Source: Armatimonadota bacterium
GTDB lineage: Bacteria; Armatimonadota; UBA10988
Direction of reading: 5' to 3'
NCBI GenBank assembly: GCA_016183835.1
Contig: JACPDV010000723.1
Span: forward strand, 1 to 13,279
DNA length: 13,279 nucleotides
Each line of letters begins with the position of its first letter. Within the stretch, counting starts at the first letter, position 1. The position numbers and the translations under genes are program-made. A model generated the notes under the pieces. That model saw nothing but the letters and a program-made list of their open reading frames with translations, made no database searches and was not told where the DNA came from. Of the stretch, positions 5,963 through 13,279 are shown piece by piece.

Positions 5963-7741
5963 TCAGGGCACGCAGACCTGCACGATCAGCCCATAGCCGC
6001 AACTGTCGTGGTCACCCTGGGTCTCCTTGATGGTCGACTTGCCGTCGATGACCACGCCCTTGTCGACATCGTTGGCGTGGAGGTGGCGGGCCTCAACGTT
6101 GGCTGCGATCGTGCAACTGGGTCCGCGCTCCACGATGCCACCCGTGATCCGGCTGAGCTTGATGATCGTGCCGGCCTTCCAGACCGTGCCGTCGCTGCCG
6201 GTGAAGTCCTTCTTGAGCTGCACGGCGTCCACCTTGCGGGGCACGTTGCCGGCGCCGCAGTCTGCGCCGTCGAGGCCGTCCACGCCGAGCACGTTGCCAC
6301 TGTCGTCCGGACCCGTCAAGCCCTTCTTCCCGGCCGGCCGGCCGTCCCCGCCGCAGCCGCCGTTGAACGAATCGGTCAGCGTGGGCCGCGTCTGCTGGTT
6401 GCCAAGGCGTGCGGCCGTCCGCGCGGGCAGGTTCTGGGCCGTGCCGACGTCGCCGCCGTCGGTGGCCGCCGAGGCGCCGCCGGTGCAGCCATAGAAGCCG
6501 TCTCCGCCATTCCCGTAGTCGGTGACCACGAACTTGGCGAAATCGGTTGGGGCCGAGGCGGGCAGGACCAGCGTGCCGCCCTTGCCGCCCTTGCGCTGGG
6601 CGTCGGCGCTGTCGCCGCCGTTGCCGCCGCCGGAGACCCACACCTCGGGGCTCTTCGGCTCTGTGGCGAAAACGATGATCGGCAAGCCGCGCCCGCCGCG
6701 CCACCCGGTGCCGATGCTGGTGTCGCCGCCGTCGCCGCCGGGTCCCCCGTTGCCGGACGCGACCGCCACCGAACCGGCATCACCGCCGTTCCCGCCACCG
6801 GCGGCGGCCAGGTTCACTTTGGTGGGCGCCTCCAACGCCACATTGCCACCATCGCCGCCGTGGCCGGACAGCGCCGACATGTCCTGCCCCTTCTCGCCCG
6901 CTTTGGTGCCGCTGGCGGCGTGCAGCACGGGGCCGTTTGCCCCGCCGCCCGCGTCGCCCCCAGCGCCGCCGTTCCCGCCCCGGAGCGTGCCGCCGGTCAG
7001 GTCGATCCTGGTCGTGGCGACGACCTCGACATTGCCGCCCCAGCCGCCGTCGCCGCCGGTGACCGCGAGCTCGGTCCCGATCACCGTGCCGACCGTGTTG
7101 TCCAGACCGTTCCCGCCGTTGCCGCCTTGGAGGGTGCCGCTCACCTTCACCTGCGCCGGCGCAGTGGGTGCCTGCGCACCCTTGGCCGTCGCCTTGGTGA
7201 TGGCCGACTCCGTGCCGATCTGCACCGACCCTCCGGTCTGTCCGGCGCGTCGGCCCGCGACCCCGTCGGCGCCGTCGCCGCCCGTCATGCTGCCGCTGAT
7301 CTTGATCTCGTCGGCGCCCACAAGGTAGACCGACCCGCCAGCGTCGGCCTGCACGCCCCCCGTGTTGATCAGGTCGATGCTCTTGCCGCTGAGGACCAGG
7401 TCGTTGTTGGGGGCCGCCTGGCGGGTGTCAATGGCGGCTCGAGCGGCGCCCGGCGCGGGCTTGATCTGGCCGCGGACCGTCAGTGCTCCCTCGGCCAGGA
7501 GCACCACGGATACGCCGGCGTCAATGAGCAGCGTGCCGTCCACCGTGAGATCGCCCGTGGTGCGCACGGTCAGGTCGGCGGTCGCCTCGCGCGTCTCACC
7601 CGCGGGGATCGTAAACGTGGCCAAGTCCAGGGTCCCGCTCAGGCCGTTGGGATTGCCGTTGGAGTCGGACGAGCCGCAGCCCACTACCAGCCACACCTCG
7701 ACAGCGCCAACCAACAGCAACAGGCCTCGACGAAGCGCCAT
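5963..7741 (-). CDS. Glycine-rich PGRS-like surface lipoprotein
   Basis: This 592-residue exported protein begins with two Arg, a hydrophobic stretch and a lipobox-like VVGC (Cys22), followed by a Ser/Asn/Gly-rich tether. Residues of about 35-110 form short beta-rich units (TVRTTGDLTVDGTLLIDAG). From about 150 to 430 there are repeated units of the form GGxVxVxAxxxIxLxGxxxGGNGGxGGD, with many GGN, GGD and GGA triplets. This resembles mycobacterial PE_PGRS proteins and beta-helix surface proteins. The C-terminal 150 residues are less repetitive and contain several Cys (GGCGGDG, DCGAG, SCGYG, QVCVP) that could form disulfides. No enzyme motif is visible. Likely roles are surface structure, adhesion or calcium binding, all inferred. 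The start ATG at 7741 has GGGAGG 7 bases upstream, while the upstream ATG at 7777 would disrupt the signal peptide. Confidence 0.82.
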   Translation of the reverse strand: MALRRGLLLLVGAVEVWLVVGCGSSDSNGNPNGLSGTLDLATFTIPAGETREATADLTVRTTGDLTVDGTLLIDAGVSVVLLAEGALTVRGQIKPAPGAARAAIDTRQAAPNNDLVLSGKSIDLINTGGVQADAGGSVYLVGADEIKISGSMTGGDGADGVAGRRAGQTGGSVQIGTESAITKATAKGAQAPTAPAQVKVSGTLQGGNGGNGLDNTVGTVIGTELAVTGGDGGWGGNVEVVATTRIDLTGGTLRGGNGGAGGDAGGGANGPVLHAASGTKAGEKGQDMSALSGHGGDGGNVALEAPTKVNLAAAGGGNGGDAGSVAVASGNGGPGGDGGDTSIGTGWRGGRGLPIIVFATEPKSPEVWVSGGGNGGDSADAQRKGGKGGTLVLPASAPTDFAKFVVTDYGNGGDGFYGCTGGASAATDGGDVGTAQNLPARTAARLGNQQTRPTLTDSFNGGCGGDGRPAGKKGLTGPDDSGNVLGVDGLDGADCGAGNVPRKVDAVQLKKDFTGSDGTVWKAGTIIKLSRITGGIVERGPSCTIAANVEARHLHANDVDKGVVIDGKSTIKETQGDHDSCGYGLIVQVCVP

Positions 7742-7748
7742 CACGCCA

Positions 7749-7754
7749 CCTCCC
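7749..7754 (-). promoter_or_regulatory. Shine-Dalgarno deciding the lipoprotein gene start
   Basis: GGGAGG on the minus strand lies 7 bases before the ATG at 7741. It supports the start that gives a clean lipoprotein signal sequence. Confidence 0.7.
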
Positions 7755-7830
7755 GACCCCTGGATCCAGCACCGCACAGGGCGTCAGTGTGGTGCGGGAA
7801 GGCCGGCAACGGAACACCCGGATGCCTGCC

Positions 7831-7859
7831 TTGACGCCCCCAAACCCCAAGCGTACAAT
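7831..7859 (+). promoter_or_regulatory. Sigma70-type promoter of the oxidoreductase-glycosyltransferase operon
   Basis: TTGACG (7831-7836) and TACAAT (7854-7859) are separated by exactly 17 bp. Each hexamer differs from consensus at one position. Transcription would start near 7866, giving a leader of about 20 bases before the ATG at 7886. It lies in the only divergent intergenic region of the window. No matching promoter was recognised for the minus-strand lipoprotein gene. Confidence 0.7.
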
Positions 7860-7885
7860 CCGCCGCGTCCGCCGGAGACGCCCTC

Positions 7886-8938
7886 ATGGACAACCTGCGC
7901 ATCGGTCTGGTCGGGCTCGGGATGGGCATGAGCCGCGCCCAGCTCGTGGCCGATACCCCCGGCGCCGAGCTCGTCGCCGTGGCCGACCTGAAGGCCGATC
8001 GCCGCGACCGCGCCGCGCAGAAGTTCGGCTGCCGGACCCACGACAGCTTCGACGACCTCCTCGCCCACAGCGACGACCTCGAGCTGATCTACGTCATGAC
8101 CGAGAGCGGCAGACACGCGGACATGGGCATGGCCGCCGCCCGCGCCGGCAAGCACGTGATCAGCACCAAGCCCATCGACATCACCGTCGACAAGGCCGTC
8201 GAGTTCTGCCGCACCTGCGAGGAGTGCGGCGTGAAGCTGATGGTCGACTACCAGATGCGCTACACCGAGGGCGTGCAGAAGATGCGCGCCGCCGCGCAAC
8301 AGGGCGCGCTCGGCAAGCTGCTCTATGGCGAGGCCGTTCTCAAGTGGTGGCGCGGCGAGGACTACTACGAGGGCTGGCACGGCACCTGGGCGCTCGACGG
8401 TGGCGGGTCGGTGATGAACCAGGCCGTCCACTTCCTCGACGTGCTGCAGTACGTGATGGGCGATGTGGACGAGGTCTATGCCCACAGCAGCGTCCACGCC
8501 CACGTCAACTGCGAGACCGAGGACATGACCAACGCCGTGCTCCGTTTCGCCAACGGCGCCGAGGGGCTGATCCACACCTCGACCTGCTTCCGCGGCAAGC
8601 CGTGGGACGGGGTGGAGGTCTACGGCACGCACGGCGTGGCGGCGGTGGGGCTGGAGCAGCTCACGCGCTGGGAGTTCATCCCGCCGGAGGGCAAGACCGA
8701 GGCCTGGGACCCGCAGACCGGTGCCACCCGGGCCGCGGCCGAAGGGCCGTATGAGCCGGCGCTCGAGCTGCCCGACCCGCCCAAAGGAGTGGTGGCCGAC
8801 GCCGTGCAGGTGATCCGCCACGGCGCTCAGCCCTACTGCAGCGGGTGGGAGGGGATCCGCGCCATCGGTCTCGGGCTGGCGCTCTACGAGTCCGCGCGCA
8901 CCGCCCGGCCGGTCAAGCCGCGGATGCAGTTCCCGTGA
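7886..8938 (+). CDS. Gfo/Idh/MocA-family NAD(P)-dependent oxidoreductase
   Basis: This 350-residue protein has the family's usual length. The N-terminal Rossmann fold (about 1-120) starts with RIGLVGLGMGM, the dinucleotide-binding glycine loop, and has AVADLK at the end of beta-2, where an acidic residue favours NAD. The signature Lys-Pro pair is Lys95-Pro96 in ISTKPIDI. Most relatives have EKP, so Thr in place of Glu is a variation. The C-terminal substrate domain has DGGGSVMNQAVHFLD (171-185) with the likely catalytic His182. Such enzymes oxidise or epimerise sugars, inositols or amino sugars; the substrate is unknown. A GGAG lies 8 bases before the ATG. The TGA stop overlaps the GTG start of the next gene, suggesting coupled expression with a membrane glycosyltransferase. 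Confidence 0.93.
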   Translation: MDNLRIGLVGLGMGMSRAQLVADTPGAELVAVADLKADRRDRAAQKFGCRTHDSFDDLLAHSDDLELIYVMTESGRHADMGMAAARAGKHVISTKPIDITVDKAVEFCRTCEECGVKLMVDYQMRYTEGVQKMRAAAQQGALGKLLYGEAVLKWWRGEDYYEGWHGTWALDGGGSVMNQAVHFLDVLQYVMGDVDEVYAHSSVHAHVNCETEDMTNAVLRFANGAEGLIHTSTCFRGKPWDGVEVYGTHGVAAVGLEQLTRWEFIPPEGKTEAWDPQTGATRAAAEGPYEPALELPDPPKGVVADAVQVIRHGAQPYCSGWEGIRAIGLGLALYESARTARPVKPRMQFP

Positions 8939-10752
8939 ACCGGCGGCCGGTCTCGCCCTGCACCTGGGCACTGACCGGGCTCCTCGCCGCCCAGGCCGTC
9001 AACCTCCTCCTCTGGCTCCGCGTCGACCAAGCCGGCGCACCGCAGGTCGATTCCGCCACGCAGCTCCGCAACGCGCTGCTCTTCCACCAGGCGCTCACCC
9101 CGCCCACGCCAGGCTCGCTGCTCGACTGCCTCCAGCTCCACCGCAACTACCCCTACCCGCCGCTGATGTACGTGCTCAGCGTGCCGTTCCAGTGGATCCT
9201 CGGCCCGAGCTCGGACGCTTGCGCGCTGGCCGGCGTGACGATGTACCTGCTCGGCCTGGCGGCAGTCTACCGGCTGGGCGCGCGGCTGTGGTGCGAGCGG
9301 GTCGGGTTGGCCGCCGCGGTGGTGGCGGGGAGTGGCTCGGTGCTCCTCTTCCAGACCGAGCAGCTCAGCCTCGATTCCGGGGTCTTCGCGCTCGTGGCCT
9401 GGCTCCTGGTGGCGTGTGTCGAGAGCGACGGCGGGCGGCACGGCGGGTGGATCGCGGGCGCCGGCGCGCTGTGCGGGCTGGGGATGGTGTGCAAGACCAG
9501 CTTCGTGGTCTACGGCCTCGCGCCGCTCGGCTGGCTGGCGTGGAGATGCCTGCGGGCCCGATGCGAGCCGCACCAAGTGCCGGAAGGCCGCTCCCTCCCC
9601 TGCGCTGCGGGTGAATCGCCGGCTGGCCACTCCCTCCCCTGCGCAGCGGCGGAGCTGCAGTCTGGCCACTCCCTCCCCTGCGCAGCGGGGGAGGGCTGGG
9701 GTGGGGGTTCCGCGCCGGGCCCGCCCTCACCGGAGAGCCCCCCTCCCGCCTCCCCCCGCTTCGCAGGGGGAGGTGATGGTGTGCCGGACCGGGCCTCGGC
9801 AGAGCAGACGGCGGCTGCACGGGCCGCGCTGCTCCGCGCGTTGCTCCTGTCCGCCGTGATCGCGGCGCCCTGGTGGGTCGCCAACCTCGCTGCCGCCGGC
9901 CCGAAGGCGCTGTGGAGCGCCACCACCGACGTGATCTTCCCGCCGCCGCTGTGGTCCTTCGCCGGACTCACCTTCTACCTCGGCAACCTCTGCACCGAGA
10001 ACCTCTTCCCCGTGGTGTGGCTGCTGTTCGTCGTCGGATTCGCGAGCCAATGCCGGCGCGGGCACGACGAGCGGCAGCGGGTGCTGCTGGTCTTCCTCGT
10101 CGGCGGCTACGCGCTGCTCACGGCGATCTACAACAAGACCTGGCGCTTCACCACGCCGCTGACGATCCCCGCCGCGCTCTACGCCTGCGCCTGGCTCGAC
10201 GCGCAACGGTGGCGGAAGCCGGGCTACGCGGTCCTGGCGCTGCTGATGCTCTGGCAGGGCTGGGCGGCGATGTGGGCGCCGGCGGCCTCGGAGCCGTACC
10301 AGTATCGCCTCTGGCCGCGCGGTCTCGTCATGGCGAAGGCGAACCCGCGCACGGCCGAGCCGTGGGCGCCCGCGGCCGAGCAGATGGCGGCGATGGCGCT
10401 ACGCGAGGCGGAAAGGGCAGCCCGGCGACCGGTCCGTCTGGCCGTGGCCAAGCCGCAGAACCAGTTCCTCTCGCCGCTCGGGCTGTTCTACCACCTCGAG
10501 CGCGCGGAGGCGCTCGCCGATCCGGGACGGTGGCCGCCGCGGCCCTGGTTCGACGCGCGGTCCCACAACCGGTGGGAGTACGACCTCCCCGACGAGGAGC
10601 TGGCGCTCGACACGCTGGTGATCGTGCAGGACGCGCCGCGACTGGCCGGGCTGACGGGCCGGTTGCGCTCGCGGCCCGAGTGGGTCGAGGCCGGCGCGGT
10701 GACGCTGCCCGACGGCACCGCGCTCGTGTTGTTCAGCCGTAAGGACGGTTGA
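8935..10752 (+). CDS. GT39-like integral-membrane glycosyltransferase with inserted repeat segment
   Basis: The GTG at 8935 overlaps the previous stop (GTGA) and gives 605 residues. The layout is that of GT-C glycosyltransferases such as the ArnT/PMT group. A first membrane helix (about 11-29) is followed by a periplasmic Asp39 in the position of the catalytic acid, then YPYPPLMYVLSVPF, which matches the HPPL-type motif. Several more helices follow (about 95-115, 122-140, 146-162, 172-205, 297-320, 340-370, 382-398, 408-422, 430-448), and then a soluble C-terminal domain of about 150 residues. These enzymes transfer a sugar from a polyprenyl-phosphate donor to lipid or protein on the outer membrane face. 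Residues of about 209-292 are unlike the family: they are Pro/Gly/Ser/Ala-rich, contain three 13-residue repeats and derive from a palindromic DNA element. They fall in a loop between helices, so the fold may tolerate them. Confidence 0.82.
   Translation: MNRRPVSPCTWALTGLLAAQAVNLLLWLRVDQAGAPQVDSATQLRNALLFHQALTPPTPGSLLDCLQLHRNYPYPPLMYVLSVPFQWILGPSSDACALAGVTMYLLGLAAVYRLGARLWCERVGLAAAVVAGSGSVLLFQTEQLSLDSGVFALVAWLLVACVESDGGRHGGWIAGAGALCGLGMVCKTSFVVYGLAPLGWLAWRCLRARCEPHQVPEGRSLPCAAGESPAGHSLPCAAAELQSGHSLPCAAGEGWGGGSAPGPPSPESPPPASPRFAGGGDGVPDRASAEQTAAARAALLRALLLSAVIAAPWWVANLAAAGPKALWSATTDVIFPPPLWSFAGLTFYLGNLCTENLFPVVWLLFVVGFASQCRRGHDERQRVLLVFLVGGYALLTAIYNKTWRFTTPLTIPAALYACAWLDAQRWRKPGYAVLALLMLWQGWAAMWAPAASEPYQYRLWPRGLVMAKANPRTAEPWAPAAEQMAAMALREAERAARRPVRLAVAKPQNQFLSPLGLFYHLERAEALADPGRWPPRPWFDARSHNRWEYDLPDEELALDTLVIVQDAPRLAGLTGRLRSRPEWVEAGAVTLPDGTALVLFSRKDG
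9586..9702 (+). repeat. Three tandem 39-bp units inside the glycosyltransferase gene
   Basis: Units start at 9586, 9625 and 9664, exactly 39 bases apart, so each adds 13 codons. Each unit begins with GGCC(A/G)CTCCCTCCCCTGCGC. They encode G(R/H)SLPCAA(G/A)E plus three variable residues, at about residues 218-256. The last unit continues into a hairpin (see the next entry). The first half of each unit is well conserved and the second half is variable. Confidence 0.85.
9664..9773 (+). repeat. Paired G/C-rich palindromic (REP-like) element inside a coding region
   Basis: Two hairpins lie within the glycosyltransferase gene. The first pairs CCCTCCCC (9671-9678) with GGGGAGGG (9688-9695) around a 9-base loop. 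The second pairs CCTCCCCC (9749-9756) with GGGGGAGG (9766-9773) around a 9-base loop containing CTTCGC. They look like the bacterial repeats built on a CCCTCCCC-TGCG-AGC-GGGGAGGG core, which usually lie between genes. Here the whole element stays in frame and encodes residues of about 244-280. Confidence 0.7.
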
Positions 10753-10926
10753 CCGACCGGCTGAGCGGCGGTTGGTGATCGGGCCGATTTCCGCGGCCCG
10801 GCGCGCGCGATGGTGTGTCGATGGGTGCGATGGTGGTATATGTGGTACATAATGTCCAGGGGATGATGGTCCGACGGGTGCGCGCCGGGGCTTGCGTTCG
10901 CGTTCGAGGTACATGAGGAGAAAGCC
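10753..10926 (+). promoter_or_regulatory. Leader region of the subtilisin-like gene
   Basis: This 174-base gap holds the likely promoter and ribosome binding site of the protease gene. CATAAT (10848-10853) is a good -10 candidate in an unusually AT-rich patch (GTATATGTGGTACATAATG), but no convincing -35 is seen. GAGGAG (10915-10920) lies 6 bases before the ATG at 10927. Near the upstream gene, CGGGCC (10780-10785) pairs with GGCCCG (10795-10800). This could be a weak terminator, but it has no T-run. Confidence 0.45.
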
Positions 10927-12402
<1,476 letters not shown>

Positions 12403-12444
12403 CCTGGCCGTCAGTCAGCAAGGCGCCGCGCCTGCGCTGTCGAA

Positions 12445-12479
12445 CACCACTCCGGTGTGCCCCGCACACCGGAGTGGTG
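12445..12479 (+). promoter_or_regulatory. Perfect 16-bp hairpin covering the Shine-Dalgarno of the next gene
   Basis: CACCACTCCGGTGTGC (12445-12460) pairs perfectly with 12464-12479 around a CCC loop. The right arm contains GGAG, 6 bases before the ATG at 12481, which is the only visible ribosome binding site for the DUF6785 gene. The hairpin ends one base before the ATG. It could be a terminator for the protease gene, although no T-run follows on the plus strand. It could equally be a translational block, or an operator for a dimeric repressor. A smaller AGGCG/CGCCT hairpin lies just upstream at about 12421-12433. Confidence 0.7.
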
Positions 12480-12480
12480 G

Positions 12481-13279
12481 ATGAGCCAGCCGCCGCGCGG
12501 CGCCTCCGTTCGAGCCGTCGTGATCGCCCTGGCCTGTGTCGGCGTCTTCGCCTGGATCACGCCCTACAACGACTACGACCTGCAGAACACCTACATCGCC
12601 GGCAACCTCTTTCCGATCGGCGCGATGGTGGCGCTGCTGGTGCTGGTGGGGCTGGTCAACCCACTCCTTCACCGCGTCGCGCCGCGCTCGGTCTTCCGCC
12701 CGGCGGAGCTGGGCTTGGTGTGGTGCGTGATCGCGATCGCCAGCGGCATCCCAGCGGCCGGGCTGTGGCGCTACTGCATCCCGGCGGCCACCAGCCTGCG
12801 CTACTACGCCACCGCGGAGAACCACTGGAACGACCTGCTGACGCCGCGGCTCACGCCGTTCCGCGCGCCGGCGGGCGAGGCGGCGTCACAGCAGTTCTAC
12901 GAGGGCTCCGCGGGCGGCGCCATCCCCTGGCATGCCTGGCGCGCGCCGCTGGTCATGTGGGGGATCGCCGCGGCGCTGGTTTTCTACGCCTGCGCCTGCC
13001 TGACGGTGCTGCTGCGCCGGCAGTGGGTCGAGCGCGAGCGGTTCTCGTTCCCCCTCACGCAGTTGCCGATGGAGCTGGCGGCGGCGGCCGAGGAGGGCCA
13101 CGCGCTCAACCGCTTCCTCCGCACGCCCACGGTGTGGGCCGGCGCGGCCATCCCCCTGCTCGTGCACGGCGTCAACGGGCTGCACCTCTACTTCCCCGGC
13201 GTGCCGCGGGTCGATCTGCACCACGACGTCGGCCAGTACCTGCCCAACACGTTCCCCTGGTGGTCCATCCGCTGGGGCC
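12481..13279 (+). CDS. DUF6785-family multi-pass membrane protein (N-terminal part, runs off the window)
   Basis: An open frame from the ATG at 12481 to the window edge gives 266 codons with no stop. Membrane helices are seen at about residues 9-28, 41-64, 74-96, 155-178 and 210-230. After the fourth helix comes QWVERERFSFPLTQLPMEL. This W-ER-E-R-FP-LPxEL signature is recurrent in large membrane proteins of the DUF6785/DUF6784 type, about 600-700 residues long, found in Planctomycetota, Armatimonadota and related groups. A long periplasmic or cytoplasmic loop (about 100-153) precedes it. The function is unknown; the family has a transporter-like appearance, but no substrate can be named. The start is followed by Ser-Gln-Pro-Pro-Arg and then the first helix. 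Its ribosome binding site lies in a perfect hairpin. Confidence 0.82.
   Translation, partial: MSQPPRGASVRAVVIALACVGVFAWITPYNDYDLQNTYIAGNLFPIGAMVALLVLVGLVNPLLHRVAPRSVFRPAELGLVWCVIAIASGIPAAGLWRYCIPAATSLRYYATAENHWNDLLTPRLTPFRAPAGEAASQQFYEGSAGGAIPWHAWRAPLVMWGIAAALVFYACACLTVLLRRQWVERERFSFPLTQLPMELAAAAEEGHALNRFLRTPTVWAGAAIPLLVHGVNGLHLYFPGVPRVDLHHDVGQYLPNTFPWWSIRWG

Noticed and set aside
3058..6030. A 990-codon open frame on the plus strand across the caspase and UROD-like genes
   Set aside because: It has no family motifs, is rich in Arg, His, Gly and Ala, and lies antisense to two genes with clear domains. It is a product of high G+C codon bias.
6360..7150. CCGCCGTTGCCGCC-type repeats that could be taken for a non-coding repeat array or CRISPR
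   Set aside because: They have codon periodicity and encode GGN/GGD triplets of the lipoprotein. There are no uniform spacers.
5834..7834. A 666-codon plus-strand frame opposite the glycine-rich lipoprotein
   Set aside because: The minus-strand frame has a lipoprotein signal and a well-placed ribosome binding site. The plus frame is a mirror of the repeats.
8845..8934. Upstream in-frame ATG extension of the glycosyltransferase
   Set aside because: It would overlap the oxidoreductase gene by 94 bases and add a charged stretch before the first membrane helix. The GTG at 8935 in a GTGA overlap is the more likely start.

Overview
The window is GC-rich bacterial DNA of about 70% G+C, with long antisense open frames that are composition artefacts. 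The gene mix points to a free-living, metabolically broad lineage such as Planctomycetota, Armatimonadota or a related group. That mix includes a UROD-superfamily protein, a Gfo/Idh/MocA dehydrogenase, a DUF6785-type membrane protein, a secreted caspase-like protein and a PGRS-like lipoprotein. The phylum is inferred from gene content and is not proven. No rRNA, tRNA, CRISPR array, insertion sequence or phage gene was seen.

All confident genes from about 130 to 7741 lie on the minus strand. Everything from 7886 to the right edge lies on the plus strand. The strand switch at 7742-7885 carries the best promoter in the window (TTGACG, 17 bp, TACAAT). From left to right, the minus-strand block begins with two decayed fragments of a DUF433/DUF5615 toxin-antitoxin pair. 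An intact VapC (PIN) toxin and its antitoxin follow, overlapping by 8 bp. Next come a small ankyrin-repeat protein, a complete Ada alkylation-repair protein, a caspase-family protein with a duplicated C-terminal domain, a uroporphyrinogen-decarboxylase-like protein and a glycine-rich surface lipoprotein.

The plus-strand block begins with a Gfo/Idh/MocA oxidoreductase, coupled by a 4-bp overlap to a GT39-like membrane glycosyltransferase. A subtilisin-like lipoprotein follows, then the first 266 codons of a DUF6785-family membrane protein that runs off the window.

The most unusual observations are structural. (1) The subtilisin gene has a perfect in-frame 44-bp duplication of its own C-terminal coding sequence. 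It sits where the AAGN oxyanion-hole block should be, so this is either real gene conversion that made a defective protease or an assembly chimera. (2) The glycosyltransferase gene carries an in-frame G/C-rich palindromic repeat element, including three 39-bp tandem units, that adds about 75 residues without breaking the frame. (3) A perfect 16-bp hairpin buries the Shine-Dalgarno of the DUF6785 gene. (4) The intact VapBC locus is joined directly to remnants of a second toxin-antitoxin system. I see no convincing evidence for a wholly new multi-gene system. The caspase protein with tandem C-terminal domains and the PGRS-like lipoprotein are the least-characterised proteins here.
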